Source of the DNA: a candidate division WS1 bacterium
GTDB taxonomy: Bacteria > Armatimonadota > Zipacnadia > Zipacnadales > UBA5352
DNA: 32,282 nucleotides
Assembly (NCBI GenBank): GCA_003566775.1
Contig: PXBW01000097.1
Location: 1 to 32,282 of the forward strand
Reading direction: 5' to 3'
Position numbers and translations under genes: made by a program. Every line of letters begins with the position of its first letter. The stretch's first letter is position 1. Shown here in pieces: positions 1 to 7,242 of the stretch. The notes beneath the pieces were generated by a model. It saw only the letters and a list, made by a program, of their open reading frames with translations. It did no database searches and was not told the DNA's origin.

Positions 1-999
1 CCGCATCTGACATTCTCCCGGCTCAGCGGCGCGGGCTTCGTCGGCTACCGGGATGGCGAGGCGCTGCTGGAGAGCCGCAACGGCATCTGCCGGAACGCCT
101 ATGACCTGCACTCGGCGTGGGGCTGCCTGCACGCCTGCGACTACTGCAACATCGGCGAGTTTCTCAACATTCTGCTGAACCTCGAGGAGATGGTCGAGCG
201 CCTGCCTGCTATCCTCGACGAGCACAGGTGGTGCCAACTGTGGAAGTACGACAATCAGACCGACACGATCACCTTCGAGCCGGAGTACGGCGCCTCGGAG
301 TTGATGGTCGGGGCGTTCGCGGAGCGGGCCACTTCAGAGCCGGGCGATGACCAGTACCTGATGCTCTACACCAAGTCCGACAACGTGGAGCACCTGCTGG
401 ACCTTGACCACCGGGGGCGCACGATCATCTCGTGGACAACCTCGTCGGAGACGGTCGCGCGGGATATTGAGAAGAACTCGCCGCTGCCGGGTGAGCGCAT
501 CGAGGCCGCACGCAGGTGCCAGGAGGCGGGCTATCATGTAAGGGCTCGCTTCTCTCCGATCGTGCCGGTCAGGGGCTGGCGCGAGGAGAATGCGCGGATG
601 ATCCAGAAGTACCTCACAGAGGTGCGACCTGACGTTATCACGATGGACGCGCTCGGGTTGCTGGGCTACGAGCGCCTGTGCGGGTGTTTCGACATCGAGC
701 TTCTCGACCCGGTTTACGTGGAGGCGTGCCGTGAGCTTTACGCGGGCGATCCACCGGGTATACCCTACTGGCCAAGCGGCAAGCAGATGTTCCCACATCA
801 ACTGCGGCTTGATATCCTGCGATTCTTCGTGGACGAGATTCGTCGCCACGACGCGGAGGTGCCGATATCGTTCTGCGATGAGACCCCGGAGATGTGGGCG
901 GAGTTCACGCGCGAGGAACTCGGCCACGGGCCGGATGACTACGTATGCACCTGCGGCCCGACCTCGGTACCGGGAAATCCGCTGCTCCGGACGGTCTGA
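1..999 (+). CDS. Radical SAM protein, spore photoproduct lyase-like (5' end outside window)
   Basis: The reading frame is open from base 1 to the TGA at 997-999, so 332 residues are visible and the start lies upstream. Residues 42-49 read CLHACDYC, the CxxxCxxC cluster that binds the [4Fe-4S] and S-adenosylmethionine in radical SAM enzymes. The middle part (TTSSETVARDIEKNSP, then ERIEAARRCQEAGYHVRARFSPI) matches the spore photoproduct lyase (SplB) layout, in which a substrate-facing barrel follows the cluster. SPL-family enzymes reverse thymine-dimer damage in DNA, but many relatives in non-spore-formers have unknown substrates. I do not see an obvious counterpart of the SplB H-donor cysteine just after the cluster, so I call it SPL-like only. 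An in-frame ATG at 190 is internal, because the cluster lies before it. Confidence 0.75.
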   Translation, partial: PHLTFSRLSGAGFVGYRDGEALLESRNGICRNAYDLHSAWGCLHACDYCNIGEFLNILLNLEEMVERLPAILDEHRWCQLWKYDNQTDTITFEPEYGASELMVGAFAERATSEPGDDQYLMLYTKSDNVEHLLDLDHRGRTIISWTTSSETVARDIEKNSPLPGERIEAARRCQEAGYHVRARFSPIVPVRGWREENARMIQKYLTEVRPDVITMDALGLLGYERLCGCFDIELLDPVYVEACRELYAGDPPGIPYWPSGKQMFPHQLRLDILRFFVDEIRRHDAEVPISFCDETPEMWAEFTREELGHGPDDYVCTCGPTSVPGNPLLRTV

Positions 1000-1061
1000 G
1001 GGTGGGAATGACGCCGTCAAATTCGAAGGTGTTGGGAAATCGGAAACGAGATGCCTGTCGG

Positions 1062-1090
1062 TTGCAATCGCAACGATATAGAAGTATAAT
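1062..1090 (+). promoter_or_regulatory. Sigma70-type promoter for the MATE gene
   Basis: TTGCAA at 1062-1067 and a perfect TATAAT at 1085-1090 are separated by exactly 17 bases, with a start of transcription expected near 1097. The -35 box is embedded in a small inverted repeat, GTTGC at 1061-1065 and GCAAC at 1070-1074, which could be an operator half-site pair. The predicted leader to the MATE start codon at 1210 is about 113 bases. This is the clearest promoter in the window. Confidence 0.65.
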
Positions 1091-1109
1091 GTCTACGAGT
1101 TCATCCATA

Positions 1110-1193
1110 CCGCCGGTGGCCGGTGCCGGCGGCTTCCCCCCGTACCTGTTCGAGGAGGATATCAATCCCGCATACACCCGCTCGCGGCGGGTG
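1110..1193 (+). promoter_or_regulatory. Structured mRNA leader with two hairpins upstream of the MATE gene
   Basis: Two perfect 7-bp stems lie between the promoter and the MATE start. The first is CCGCCGG (1110-1116) with CCGGCGG (1126-1132), loop of 9. The second is CACCCGC (1175-1181) with GCGGGTG (1187-1193), loop of 5, and ends only a few bases before the GGCGGAG Shine-Dalgarno region. Neither is followed by a run of T, so they are not classic terminators; the second could affect access to the ribosome binding site. In this high-GC DNA some stems arise by chance, so a regulatory role is an inference. Confidence 0.35.
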
Positions 1194-1209
1194 ACGGCGG
1201 AGTGTTTTC

Positions 1210-2694
1210 ATGGCGAACGACGATTCTGACGCGACTGGTGTTGAAGAGCAGATCGACGATTGCGACGCGGAGGCCGCAGAGGCCGCGACGCCGATGAACG
1301 GTGTCTCGGAGGAACCCGCGGTCAGCACAGACGGCATCAAGCGTCGCATCGATCTCACGGACGGCAACCTGCTGCACAAGATAGCGCTCCTGGCATGGCC
1401 GATCGTGGCCGCTTCGTTCCTTAAGTGGGTTGAGGGCGTTGTTGACATCCGGATGGTCGGAACGCTCGGTCCCGAGGCTATCGCCGCGGTGGGCCAATCG
1501 CGCAGCGCAATATTCACATTCATGACGATCATCTTCGCGGTAGCGACTGGGACCCAGGTGCTGACCGCCCGGTACATGGGTGAGCGGAATCCCGACCAGG
1601 CCTCGGAGGTCGCGCGACAGGCGGTGATTCTCTCCGTGCTGTTCGGCGTCATCATCGTCCCGGCGGGTCTGCTGTTCTCACCCAACGTGGTAAGCGCGAT
1701 GGGGGCGACCGAGGACGTACACGATGCCGCTACGATCTATATGCGGATATACTTCCTCGGGGCCATCGCCCTGATGATCAACTACATGGTCACCAGCGCG
1801 CTACGTGGCGCCGGAGATACGCTGACTCCGCTCTGGATCCTGACGGGCATCAACGTCGGGAACATCCTCTTCGACTGGTTGCTGATCTTCGGCATTGGCC
1901 CCTTTCCTCGGCTCGGGGTAGCCGGAGCCGCCTGGGCGGTGGTCATCTCGCAGACCGGCGGTGCCGTCGTTATGCTCTGGATGGTCAACAGTTGCAGATA
2001 CGCGATCAAGATGCCACTCATCGCCCAGTGGCAAACGCGCCTGGATCTGTGGGGGAAGATGTTCTACATAGGTATTCCAAGTTCGATCCAGGGTTTCACA
2101 CGGAATCTCGCGTTCCTCTTTATCTTCTGGATCCTCAACCAGACGGAGCCGGGGCAGATTGCGATTGCCGGTTACACGGTGTCGATGCAGCTTCGCCTGT
2201 TCGAGATAATGATCGGTCTCGCGCTCATGAGTGCGGCGATGACCGCGGTCAGTCAGAACATGGGGGCGGGTGACGAGAAGCGTGCAGAAGAGAGTGGATG
2301 GACGATCACGGGGATCTCGGTTGCGGTGGCCACCATCATGGCGCTCGTCTACATCGTGTTCTCATCGCCGCTTATCCGGTTCTTCACTTACGATCCGGAG
2401 ACAGTGAAGTGGGGTAGACTGGCGTTGGTGACGCTTTCGATCGCGCTGCCCTTCACCGGCGCCTCGATGGGCCTTGCGGGTGCGTTGCGGGGGGCGGGAG
2501 ACACGCTCTCGCCACTTTACGTGAGCCTGGTCTTCGTCTCGGTTCTCTCGCCCATACTTGCCTATCTGTTGGGGATCACTCTGGATTACGGCCCACTGGG
2601 GACATGGATCGGACTGACGATAGCGTGGAGCTTGCAGGCCTTCGCGATCGCATGGATATTCAAGCGCGGAAAGTGGAAGCAGATCGAGCTTTAG
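1210..2694 (+). CDS. MATE family multidrug/toxin efflux transporter
   Basis: This is a 494-residue polytopic membrane protein of the MATE (MOP superfamily) type, which exports cationic or drug-like compounds using a Na+ or H+ gradient. About 55 acidic, soluble residues precede the first membrane segment, which is long for the family. The core begins at LLHKIALLAWPIVAASFL and continues with about twelve hydrophobic segments. The internal duplication typical of MATE is visible as ALRGAGDTLTPL (about residue 197) and ALRGAGDTLSPL (about residue 424), one in each half. The ATG at 1210 follows GGCGGAG. It has its own promoter (1062-1090). Substrate cannot be predicted. It sits directly before the tandem URO-D genes, 54 bases from the first. 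Confidence 0.93.
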   Translation: MANDDSDATGVEEQIDDCDAEAAEAATPMNGVSEEPAVSTDGIKRRIDLTDGNLLHKIALLAWPIVAASFLKWVEGVVDIRMVGTLGPEAIAAVGQSRSAIFTFMTIIFAVATGTQVLTARYMGERNPDQASEVARQAVILSVLFGVIIVPAGLLFSPNVVSAMGATEDVHDAATIYMRIYFLGAIALMINYMVTSALRGAGDTLTPLWILTGINVGNILFDWLLIFGIGPFPRLGVAGAAWAVVISQTGGAVVMLWMVNSCRYAIKMPLIAQWQTRLDLWGKMFYIGIPSSIQGFTRNLAFLFIFWILNQTEPGQIAIAGYTVSMQLRLFEIMIGLALMSAAMTAVSQNMGAGDEKRAEESGWTITGISVAVATIMALVYIVFSSPLIRFFTYDPETVKWGRLALVTLSIALPFTGASMGLAGALRGAGDTLSPLYVSLVFVSVLSPILAYLLGITLDYGPLGTWIGLTIAWSLQAFAIAWIFKRGKWKQIEL

Positions 2695-2748
2695 GCGGAG
2701 GTTACGCAGGCGGTCGTGGAGAATCACGCGTGACGAAGGGAGCGTGTG

Positions 2749-4005
2749 ATGACCATGCCGAGGACCGTCACCGACGCTGAATGCATTATACTCCGCGACC
2801 TCGCGAAACGCGCCGCTGAGATCGCGGCCGATCCGGTGCAGGATGAGCGCCGGGAGATCTGGTACGCGCAGAACGCGCTGGGGCCGATCCGCCCCCCGGT
2901 GTTCATCTCACCCGAGGGCTCCTGGGAGGAGCTTGTCCCCGAGGACAGTCTCGACTGTGAGAGCGGTCACGCCCGCGGCATCGAGCGCGCGCTGCTCAGG
3001 CGCATCCACGCCCACGAGCATTTCGGCGACGATCAGGTCGTGGACGCGCAGTGGCGAGTGCCCTGGGCCGTCACGATCACCGATTGGGGGCTCGATGCCG
3101 ATATCAGGCGCCCCGAGGAGGCGCGTGGCGCATACGTGTGGGACGCTCCGATCAAGACGATCGATGACATCGATCTCATTCAGGATCCGACCGCCGAGCA
3201 CGACCCCGACGAGACCCGGCGGCGCCTTGAATGGCACGAGGAGCTTTTCGGCGACATTCTCGAGATAGTCCCCTACGGTCGCTGGTGGTGGGGGCTGGGC
3301 CTGATTGACGAGTGGACGAAGCTGCGGGGGATCACCCGGACCTTCCTCGACATGAACGATGACCCCGAACTCCTCAACGCGGGGATGCGCAGGCTGATGG
3401 AGGGCAGACTCGCTTTGATGGAGCGGGTCGAGGATCTCGGCGTGCTGTCACTCAACAACGGCAACGATTACGTGGGCTCGGGCGGCTTCGGATATAGCGA
3501 CGAACTGCCGCAAGACGACTTCGACGGGCATGTCCGCATCAGGGACCTCTGGGGACTCGCACAGGCGCAGACGATGTCGGAGGTCTCTCCGGCGATGCAC
3601 GAGGAGTTCATCCTGCCCTGGCAACTTCCGATCCTGGAGAAGTTCGGCCTCAACTGCTACGGTTGCTGTGAGCCGCTGGACCTCAAGCTCGACTTTCTGC
3701 TGGAGAAGGTCCCGCGACTGCGCAGGGTCTCGATCAGCGCGTGGGCGGATGTGCGTCGCAGCGCGGAGAAGCTCGCGGATCGTGTGATCTTCTCGTGGAA
3801 GCCCAACCCTGCGCCCCTTGCCGCGTTGAGCTTCGATGAAGAGGCGGTACGCGCGGATATTCAGGAGACGATCGGGATCTGCGCAGAGCATGATTGCGCG
3901 CTGGAGATAATCCTCAAGGACACACACACCTGCAACAACCAACCCGAACGCTTCGACGCATGGAGCCGGGTGGCGATGGAAGAGGCACGGCGCGCGGGTG
4001 ACTGA
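2749..4005 (+). CDS. URO-D/MtaA-superfamily protein, tandem copy 1
   Basis: A 418-residue protein of the uroporphyrinogen decarboxylase-like TIM-barrel superfamily, distant from true HemE and from the MtaA methylcobalamin:CoM methyltransferases. It shares most of its length with the next gene. Conserved stretches include DPVQDERREIWYAQNAL near the N-terminus, LSLNNGNDYVGSGGFGY in the middle, NCYGCCEPLD (C303, C306, C307) and THTCNN (C395). In MtaA-type enzymes zinc is held by one His and two Cys at comparable places, so these Cys are candidate metal ligands; that is inference. AAGGGAG at 2736-2742 supports the ATG at 2749 (an upstream GTG at 2746 and an ATG at 2755 are also in frame). No corrinoid protein gene is nearby, so a methyl-transfer role is unproven; true heme biosynthesis is unlikely. 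Confidence 0.8.
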   Translation: MTMPRTVTDAECIILRDLAKRAAEIAADPVQDERREIWYAQNALGPIRPPVFISPEGSWEELVPEDSLDCESGHARGIERALLRRIHAHEHFGDDQVVDAQWRVPWAVTITDWGLDADIRRPEEARGAYVWDAPIKTIDDIDLIQDPTAEHDPDETRRRLEWHEELFGDILEIVPYGRWWWGLGLIDEWTKLRGITRTFLDMNDDPELLNAGMRRLMEGRLALMERVEDLGVLSLNNGNDYVGSGGFGYSDELPQDDFDGHVRIRDLWGLAQAQTMSEVSPAMHEEFILPWQLPILEKFGLNCYGCCEPLDLKLDFLLEKVPRLRRVSISAWADVRRSAEKLADRVIFSWKPNPAPLAALSFDEEAVRADIQETIGICAEHDCALEIILKDTHTCNNQPERFDAWSRVAMEEARRAGD

Positions 4006-4010
4006 GCGGG

Positions 4011-4030
4011 TTGCCCCCGCGTGAGGGCAA
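4011..4030 (+). terminator. Possible hairpin between the tandem URO-D genes
   Basis: TTGCCC (4011-4016) pairs perfectly with GGGCAA (4025-4030) across an 8-base loop, starting six bases after the stop codon of the first URO-D gene. No T run follows. It could be a weak terminator or an mRNA-processing/stability hairpin that tunes the second copy separately. Confidence 0.3.
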
Positions 4031-4081
4031 GCGCTTCGTGCCTGCGCTACTGCCGTCGTGACAAGGGGAGGCTGACGATCG

Positions 4082-5329
4082 ATGCCGTGGCAGATTGCCG
4101 CCTCAGACCGAACGACACTGCGCGAGCTTGCGAAACGCGTCGCTGAGATCGCGGCCGATCCGGTGCAGGATGAGCGCCGGGAGATCTGGTACGCGCAGAA
4201 CGCGCTGGAGCCGATCCGCCCCCCGGTCTTCGTGTCACCGGATTACTCGTGGGAGGAGCTTATCCCCGACGATGCCCTCGCCTGCGAGAGCGAGTACGCG
4301 CGGGAGATCGAGGTTGCGCTGCGCAGGCGCATCTACGCCCACGAGCACTTCGGAGACGATCAGGTAGTTGACGCGGACTGGTGCGTGCCTCACGCGCTGC
4401 GGCGGACCGGACGGGGCCTCGCAAAGAAGATCAGGGAGCCGGAGATGAGGACCGGAGCGCACGCGTATGAACCGGTCATCGAGAGCATGGAGGATGTCGA
4501 GCGCCTGCGGACTCCCACCGCAGAGCATGATCCTGAGGAGAGCGAGCGGCGAATCGCGTGGCACGAGGAGCTTTTCGGTGACATACTGCGGGTCAGGCTT
4601 CACGGCGTCTGGTGGTGGTCGCTGGGGCTGATCGACGAGTGGACGCCTCTGCGCGGCATTCAGCAGACCTACCTCGACATGATGGACAACCCCGAGCTTC
4701 TGCACGCGGGCATGAGGCGGCTGATGGAGGGCAGACTCGCGTGGCTCGATCAGCTTGAGCAGCAGGGCGTACTGTCGCTCAACAACGCGAACGATTATGT
4801 CGGCTCCGGCTGCTTCGGCTTCACGCGCAAACTCCCGCAGGAGGACTTCGACGGCCACGTTCGCCCGCGGGACATGTGGGGCTTTTGCGAGGCGCAAACG
4901 ATGGCCGCGGTCTCGCCCGCGATGCACGAGGAGTTTGTGCTGCGCTATCAGCTTCCGATCCTCGAACGCTTCGGCCTCAACTGCTACGGCTGCTGTGAGC
5001 CGCTCGACCGGATGCTGGACCTGTTGCTGGAGAGGGTGCCGCGCCTGCGCAGGGTCTCCATCAGCGCATGGGCCGATGTGCGGCGCAGCGCCGAGCAGCT
5101 TGGCGACCGCGCGATCTTCTCATGGAAGCCCGATCCGGCCGCGCTCGCGGCGGTCAGCTTCGACGCCGACGCCCTGCGCGCGAGCATCCGGGAGACCGTT
5201 GAGATCTGCGCCGATCACGGCTGTGCGCTGGAGATCGTGATGCGCACCACGCACACCTGCAACAACCGGCCGGAACGCTTCGACCGGTGCGCCGAGATCG
5301 CGATGGAGGAGGCGCGGCGGGCGGAGTGA
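4082..5329 (+). CDS. URO-D/MtaA-superfamily protein, tandem copy 2
   Basis: A 415-residue paralog of the preceding gene, clearly a tandem duplicate: the same domain order, the same NCYGCCEPLD motif (C301, C304, C305) and THTCNN (C393), and the same WWW..GLIDEWT segment. AAGGGGAGG at 4063-4071 precedes the ATG at 4082 by 10 bases. The N-terminus is eight residues shorter to the first conserved block. Divergence is uneven: one early 87-bp block is almost identical in DNA to copy 1, while elsewhere many codons and residues differ (for example GFTRKLPQEDF against GYSDELPQDDF). The two copies are separated by only 76 bases and probably share a transcript. Substrate unknown; the pair may form a heterodimer or act on related substrates, which is speculation. 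Confidence 0.8.
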   Translation: MPWQIAASDRTTLRELAKRVAEIAADPVQDERREIWYAQNALEPIRPPVFVSPDYSWEELIPDDALACESEYAREIEVALRRRIYAHEHFGDDQVVDADWCVPHALRRTGRGLAKKIREPEMRTGAHAYEPVIESMEDVERLRTPTAEHDPEESERRIAWHEELFGDILRVRLHGVWWWSLGLIDEWTPLRGIQQTYLDMMDNPELLHAGMRRLMEGRLAWLDQLEQQGVLSLNNANDYVGSGCFGFTRKLPQEDFDGHVRPRDMWGFCEAQTMAAVSPAMHEEFVLRYQLPILERFGLNCYGCCEPLDRMLDLLLERVPRLRRVSISAWADVRRSAEQLGDRAIFSWKPDPAALAAVSFDADALRASIRETVEICADHGCALEIVMRTTHTCNNRPERFDRCAEIAMEEARRAE

Positions 5330-5439
5330 GCCATTTTCGCCACTGCAAGGAGGTCTTGGTGCACTGTGGCAAAGGGACAGGTGCCCTAAGTCGCGAAGAC
5401 TCATGGAACATTATCCCCTCCTCGGAGGCAGGATGACTT

Positions 5440-6711
5440 ATGAGACGCAGGATCATCACATGCATGATCATAATCGTCGCCACTACGCTTGGGCCGATGG
5501 TCTGGGGAGATCTACTGCTCGTTCCGATGGATGATGCGCAGACGGATCATCTACGAGCCTATGGTCTTACCTGGTGGTGCCTGGCGGAGCCGCGTGGCTA
5601 CGAGACCCAATGGCTGCTCAACTATCGGGCCGGGAGCTTCATTGTACCCGATCGTTCGGATGTGCGCGCTCGCGCACAGGAAATGGGGGTCACGGTCAAG
5701 GCGATCACCGATGCGGAGAACGAGGCAATCTCGGAGGTCATTGAGCAGTCCAATATGCAGAGACTGCATCTGACCAGGGCACCTGACATTGCCGTGTATA
5801 CTCCCGAATATGCCGAACCGTGGGATGATGCAGTAACGCTTGCGCTGACCTACGCCGAGGTGGATTACGATACCGTCTGGGATCGTGAAGTTATCCGTGG
5901 CGCACTGGAGGACTATGACTGGCTCCACCTGCACCACGAAGACTTCACCGGCAACTACGGCAAGTTCTTCTCGAGCTTTGCGAATGAGCCGTGGTACCGG
6001 CGGCAGGTGAGGGCCTCGCGCGCCGCGGCGGAGGACCTTGGCTTCGATAATGTGCAGCAGTGTAAGAAGGCCGTCGCGGCGACAATTGCGAGTTGGGTGG
6101 CCGACGGAGGCTTTCTCTTCGCGATGTGCTCTGCGGCGGACACGCTTGACATCGCACTCGCGAGTCAGGGTGTGGACATCGTGGCGGCTCCGATCGACGG
6201 CACTCCAATGGACCCGGATGCCCAGGAAAAGCTCGATTTCACCGCGACGCTCGCGTTCCGGGATTTCACACTGGTGACCGATCCGATGGACCCGGAGATT
6301 GCGGACATCGACGTTCCCCCCTATCCGGTGTCCTTCGTCTCACAGGGCGAGGTGTTCGAGCTCTTCGAGTTCTCCGCGCGGCAGGATCCCATCCCCACCA
6401 TGCTCACACAATGCCACGTCGATCAGGTGGCGGACTTTCTCGGACAGACTACCGCCTTTCGACAGTCTGCACTCAAGCCAACTGTGGTGGTGCTGGGCGA
6501 TTATCCGGACGAGGATCGTGTCAAATACATCCACGGTGGATACGGCGAGGGGACCTTCACATTTCTCGCAGGACACGACCCGGAGGACTACGCCCATATC
6601 ATCGGCTCCGATCCGACGGATCTTTCTCTGCATCGGAACTCCCCGGGATACCGGCTTATCCTCAACAATATCCTGTTCCCCGCCGCGAAGACGCAGGAGC
6701 GGAAAACGTAG
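5440..6711 (+). CDS. Exported protein of the family often labelled 'asparagine synthetase B' (not a true AsnB)
   Basis: A 423-residue protein with an N-terminal signal peptide (RRRIITCMIIIVATTLGPMVWG, cut near residue 23). The mature part matches a family I recognise mainly from Bacteroidetes and Gemmatimonadetes: LLVPMDDAQTDHLRAYGLTWW, WLLNYRAGSF, WLHLHHEDFTGNYGKF (161-176), GGFLFAMCSA (223-232), DPIPTMLTQCH, GQTTAF, AGHDPEDY and the C-terminal SPGYRLILNNILFPAAK. It lacks the N-terminal catalytic Cys and the ATP-pyrophosphatase loop of real asparagine synthetase, so that name is misleading. GGFLFAMCSA with a later GHDPEDY recalls a class-I glutamine-amidotransferase-like fold with C230 as a possible nucleophile; that is inference. 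GGAGG at 5424-5428 lies 11 bases before the ATG. Function unknown. Confidence 0.75.
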   Translation: MRRRIITCMIIIVATTLGPMVWGDLLLVPMDDAQTDHLRAYGLTWWCLAEPRGYETQWLLNYRAGSFIVPDRSDVRARAQEMGVTVKAITDAENEAISEVIEQSNMQRLHLTRAPDIAVYTPEYAEPWDDAVTLALTYAEVDYDTVWDREVIRGALEDYDWLHLHHEDFTGNYGKFFSSFANEPWYRRQVRASRAAAEDLGFDNVQQCKKAVAATIASWVADGGFLFAMCSAADTLDIALASQGVDIVAAPIDGTPMDPDAQEKLDFTATLAFRDFTLVTDPMDPEIADIDVPPYPVSFVSQGEVFELFEFSARQDPIPTMLTQCHVDQVADFLGQTTAFRQSALKPTVVVLGDYPDEDRVKYIHGGYGEGTFTFLAGHDPEDYAHIIGSDPTDLSLHRNSPGYRLILNNILFPAAKTQERKT

Positions 6712-6835
6712 TCGGCGCGGATGCGAAGATCGCATTCAGACCCTCTCTGAAGTTCAACTCTGATACGCGCTGCGGGGGAGATTTCCCGGGTTTCGGCGAT
6801 GACGCGACTGAAGGCGTCGGTAACCCTGCTCGCGA

Positions 6836-6961
6836 TCACTGGCTTAAGCCGAAGCGCTCCTCCCTACCGAACTCTTCGAGCTTCGAGGGCGTGAGACCAA
6901 TAACTCCCCGGGGCTCCCGATAATCGAGTGCGGTGAGCACGCGTTCTCGGTTTCGTCCATT
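6836..6961 (-). pseudogene. Remnant of a URO-D-like gene, N-terminal part
   Basis: Read on the minus strand, codons 6955-6836 give RERVLTALDYREP, then a short gap, then LTPSKLEEF before a stop at 6838-6836. The intact neighbour at 7243-8325 begins HRQRVLTALDHREPDRVPRG..LTPAKLQEF, so the similarity covers about the first 30 residues of that family. There is no ATG in frame, a TAA lies just upstream of the similarity, and the rest of the ~360-residue gene is missing. It is therefore a decayed fourth URO-D copy, left about 280 bases beyond the 3' end of the intact gene. Confidence 0.65.
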
Positions 6962-6978
6962 ACGTTAGAGTCTTGCCC

Positions 6979-7128
6979 TCATTGTCTGGATGGAACTGGC
7001 GATCCGTGGCAAGGGCGGTTGTTTTTGGGGCCGAGCTTCCATTCGGCGAGCAAGAGCGGAATGTAGTAAGCCGTCAGCGCCGCCAGTATCGTGTGGATCG
7101 CTGCGTCCAGTCCGTAGCCGAGCGGATG
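6979..7128 (-). pseudogene. Possible C-terminal fragment of a membrane protein gene
   Basis: One minus-strand frame reads HPLGYGLDAAIHTILAALTA, YYIPLLLAEWKLGPKNNRP and a short tail to a TGA at 6981-6979. The hydrophobic run of about 20 residues followed by a basic tail looks like the end of a membrane protein, and codon third positions are GC-rich as in real genes here. No start codon is in frame, and coding character fades towards the palindrome at 7161-7182. I do not recognise the family; it could also be a chance open frame. Confidence 0.3.
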
Positions 7129-7160
7129 CGCAGGTCCGCCGCTGCATAACGACCAACGGC

Positions 7161-7182
7161 GTCGGGCGTCGGCACGCCCGAC
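7161..7182 (-). terminator. Perfect 9-bp stem hairpin downstream of the third URO-D gene
   Basis: GTCGGGCGT (7161-7169) and ACGCCCGAC (7174-7182) form a perfect stem with a 4-base loop, about 60 bases past the stop codon of the minus-strand gene at 7243. There is no T run on either side. It may act as a terminator or be a copy of a dispersed palindromic element; a genome-wide search would tell. Confidence 0.4.
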
Positions 7183-7242
7183 CTCCGGCGATCAATCCGT
7201 CAGGAGGGCGGGCCGGTTGCTCGCACGTCGATCGGCGGACCT

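Larger units (their letters stand above)
6712..7242. other. 531-base intergenic scar with gene remnants
   Basis: No intact gene is visible between the convergent genes ending at 6711 and 7243. The stretch holds, read on the minus strand from right to left: a perfect 9-bp stem hairpin (7161-7182), a 50-codon open fragment resembling the end of a membrane protein (6979-7128) and an N-terminal URO-D remnant (6836-6961). Bases 6712-6835 show nothing I can identify. The arrangement suggests decay after rearrangement. Confidence 0.6.

Noticed and set aside
1089-1229. A 46-codon upstream open frame overlapping the MATE start
   Set aside because: Its ATG lies within the -10 box of the predicted promoter, so it would not be in the transcript.
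5440-6711. True asparagine synthetase B
   Set aside because: It has a signal peptide and lacks the N-terminal nucleophile Cys and the ATP-binding loop.
7161-7182. Terminal inverted repeat of an insertion sequence
   Set aside because: Both arms form a single hairpin only 22 bases long and no transposase or flanking target duplication is seen.
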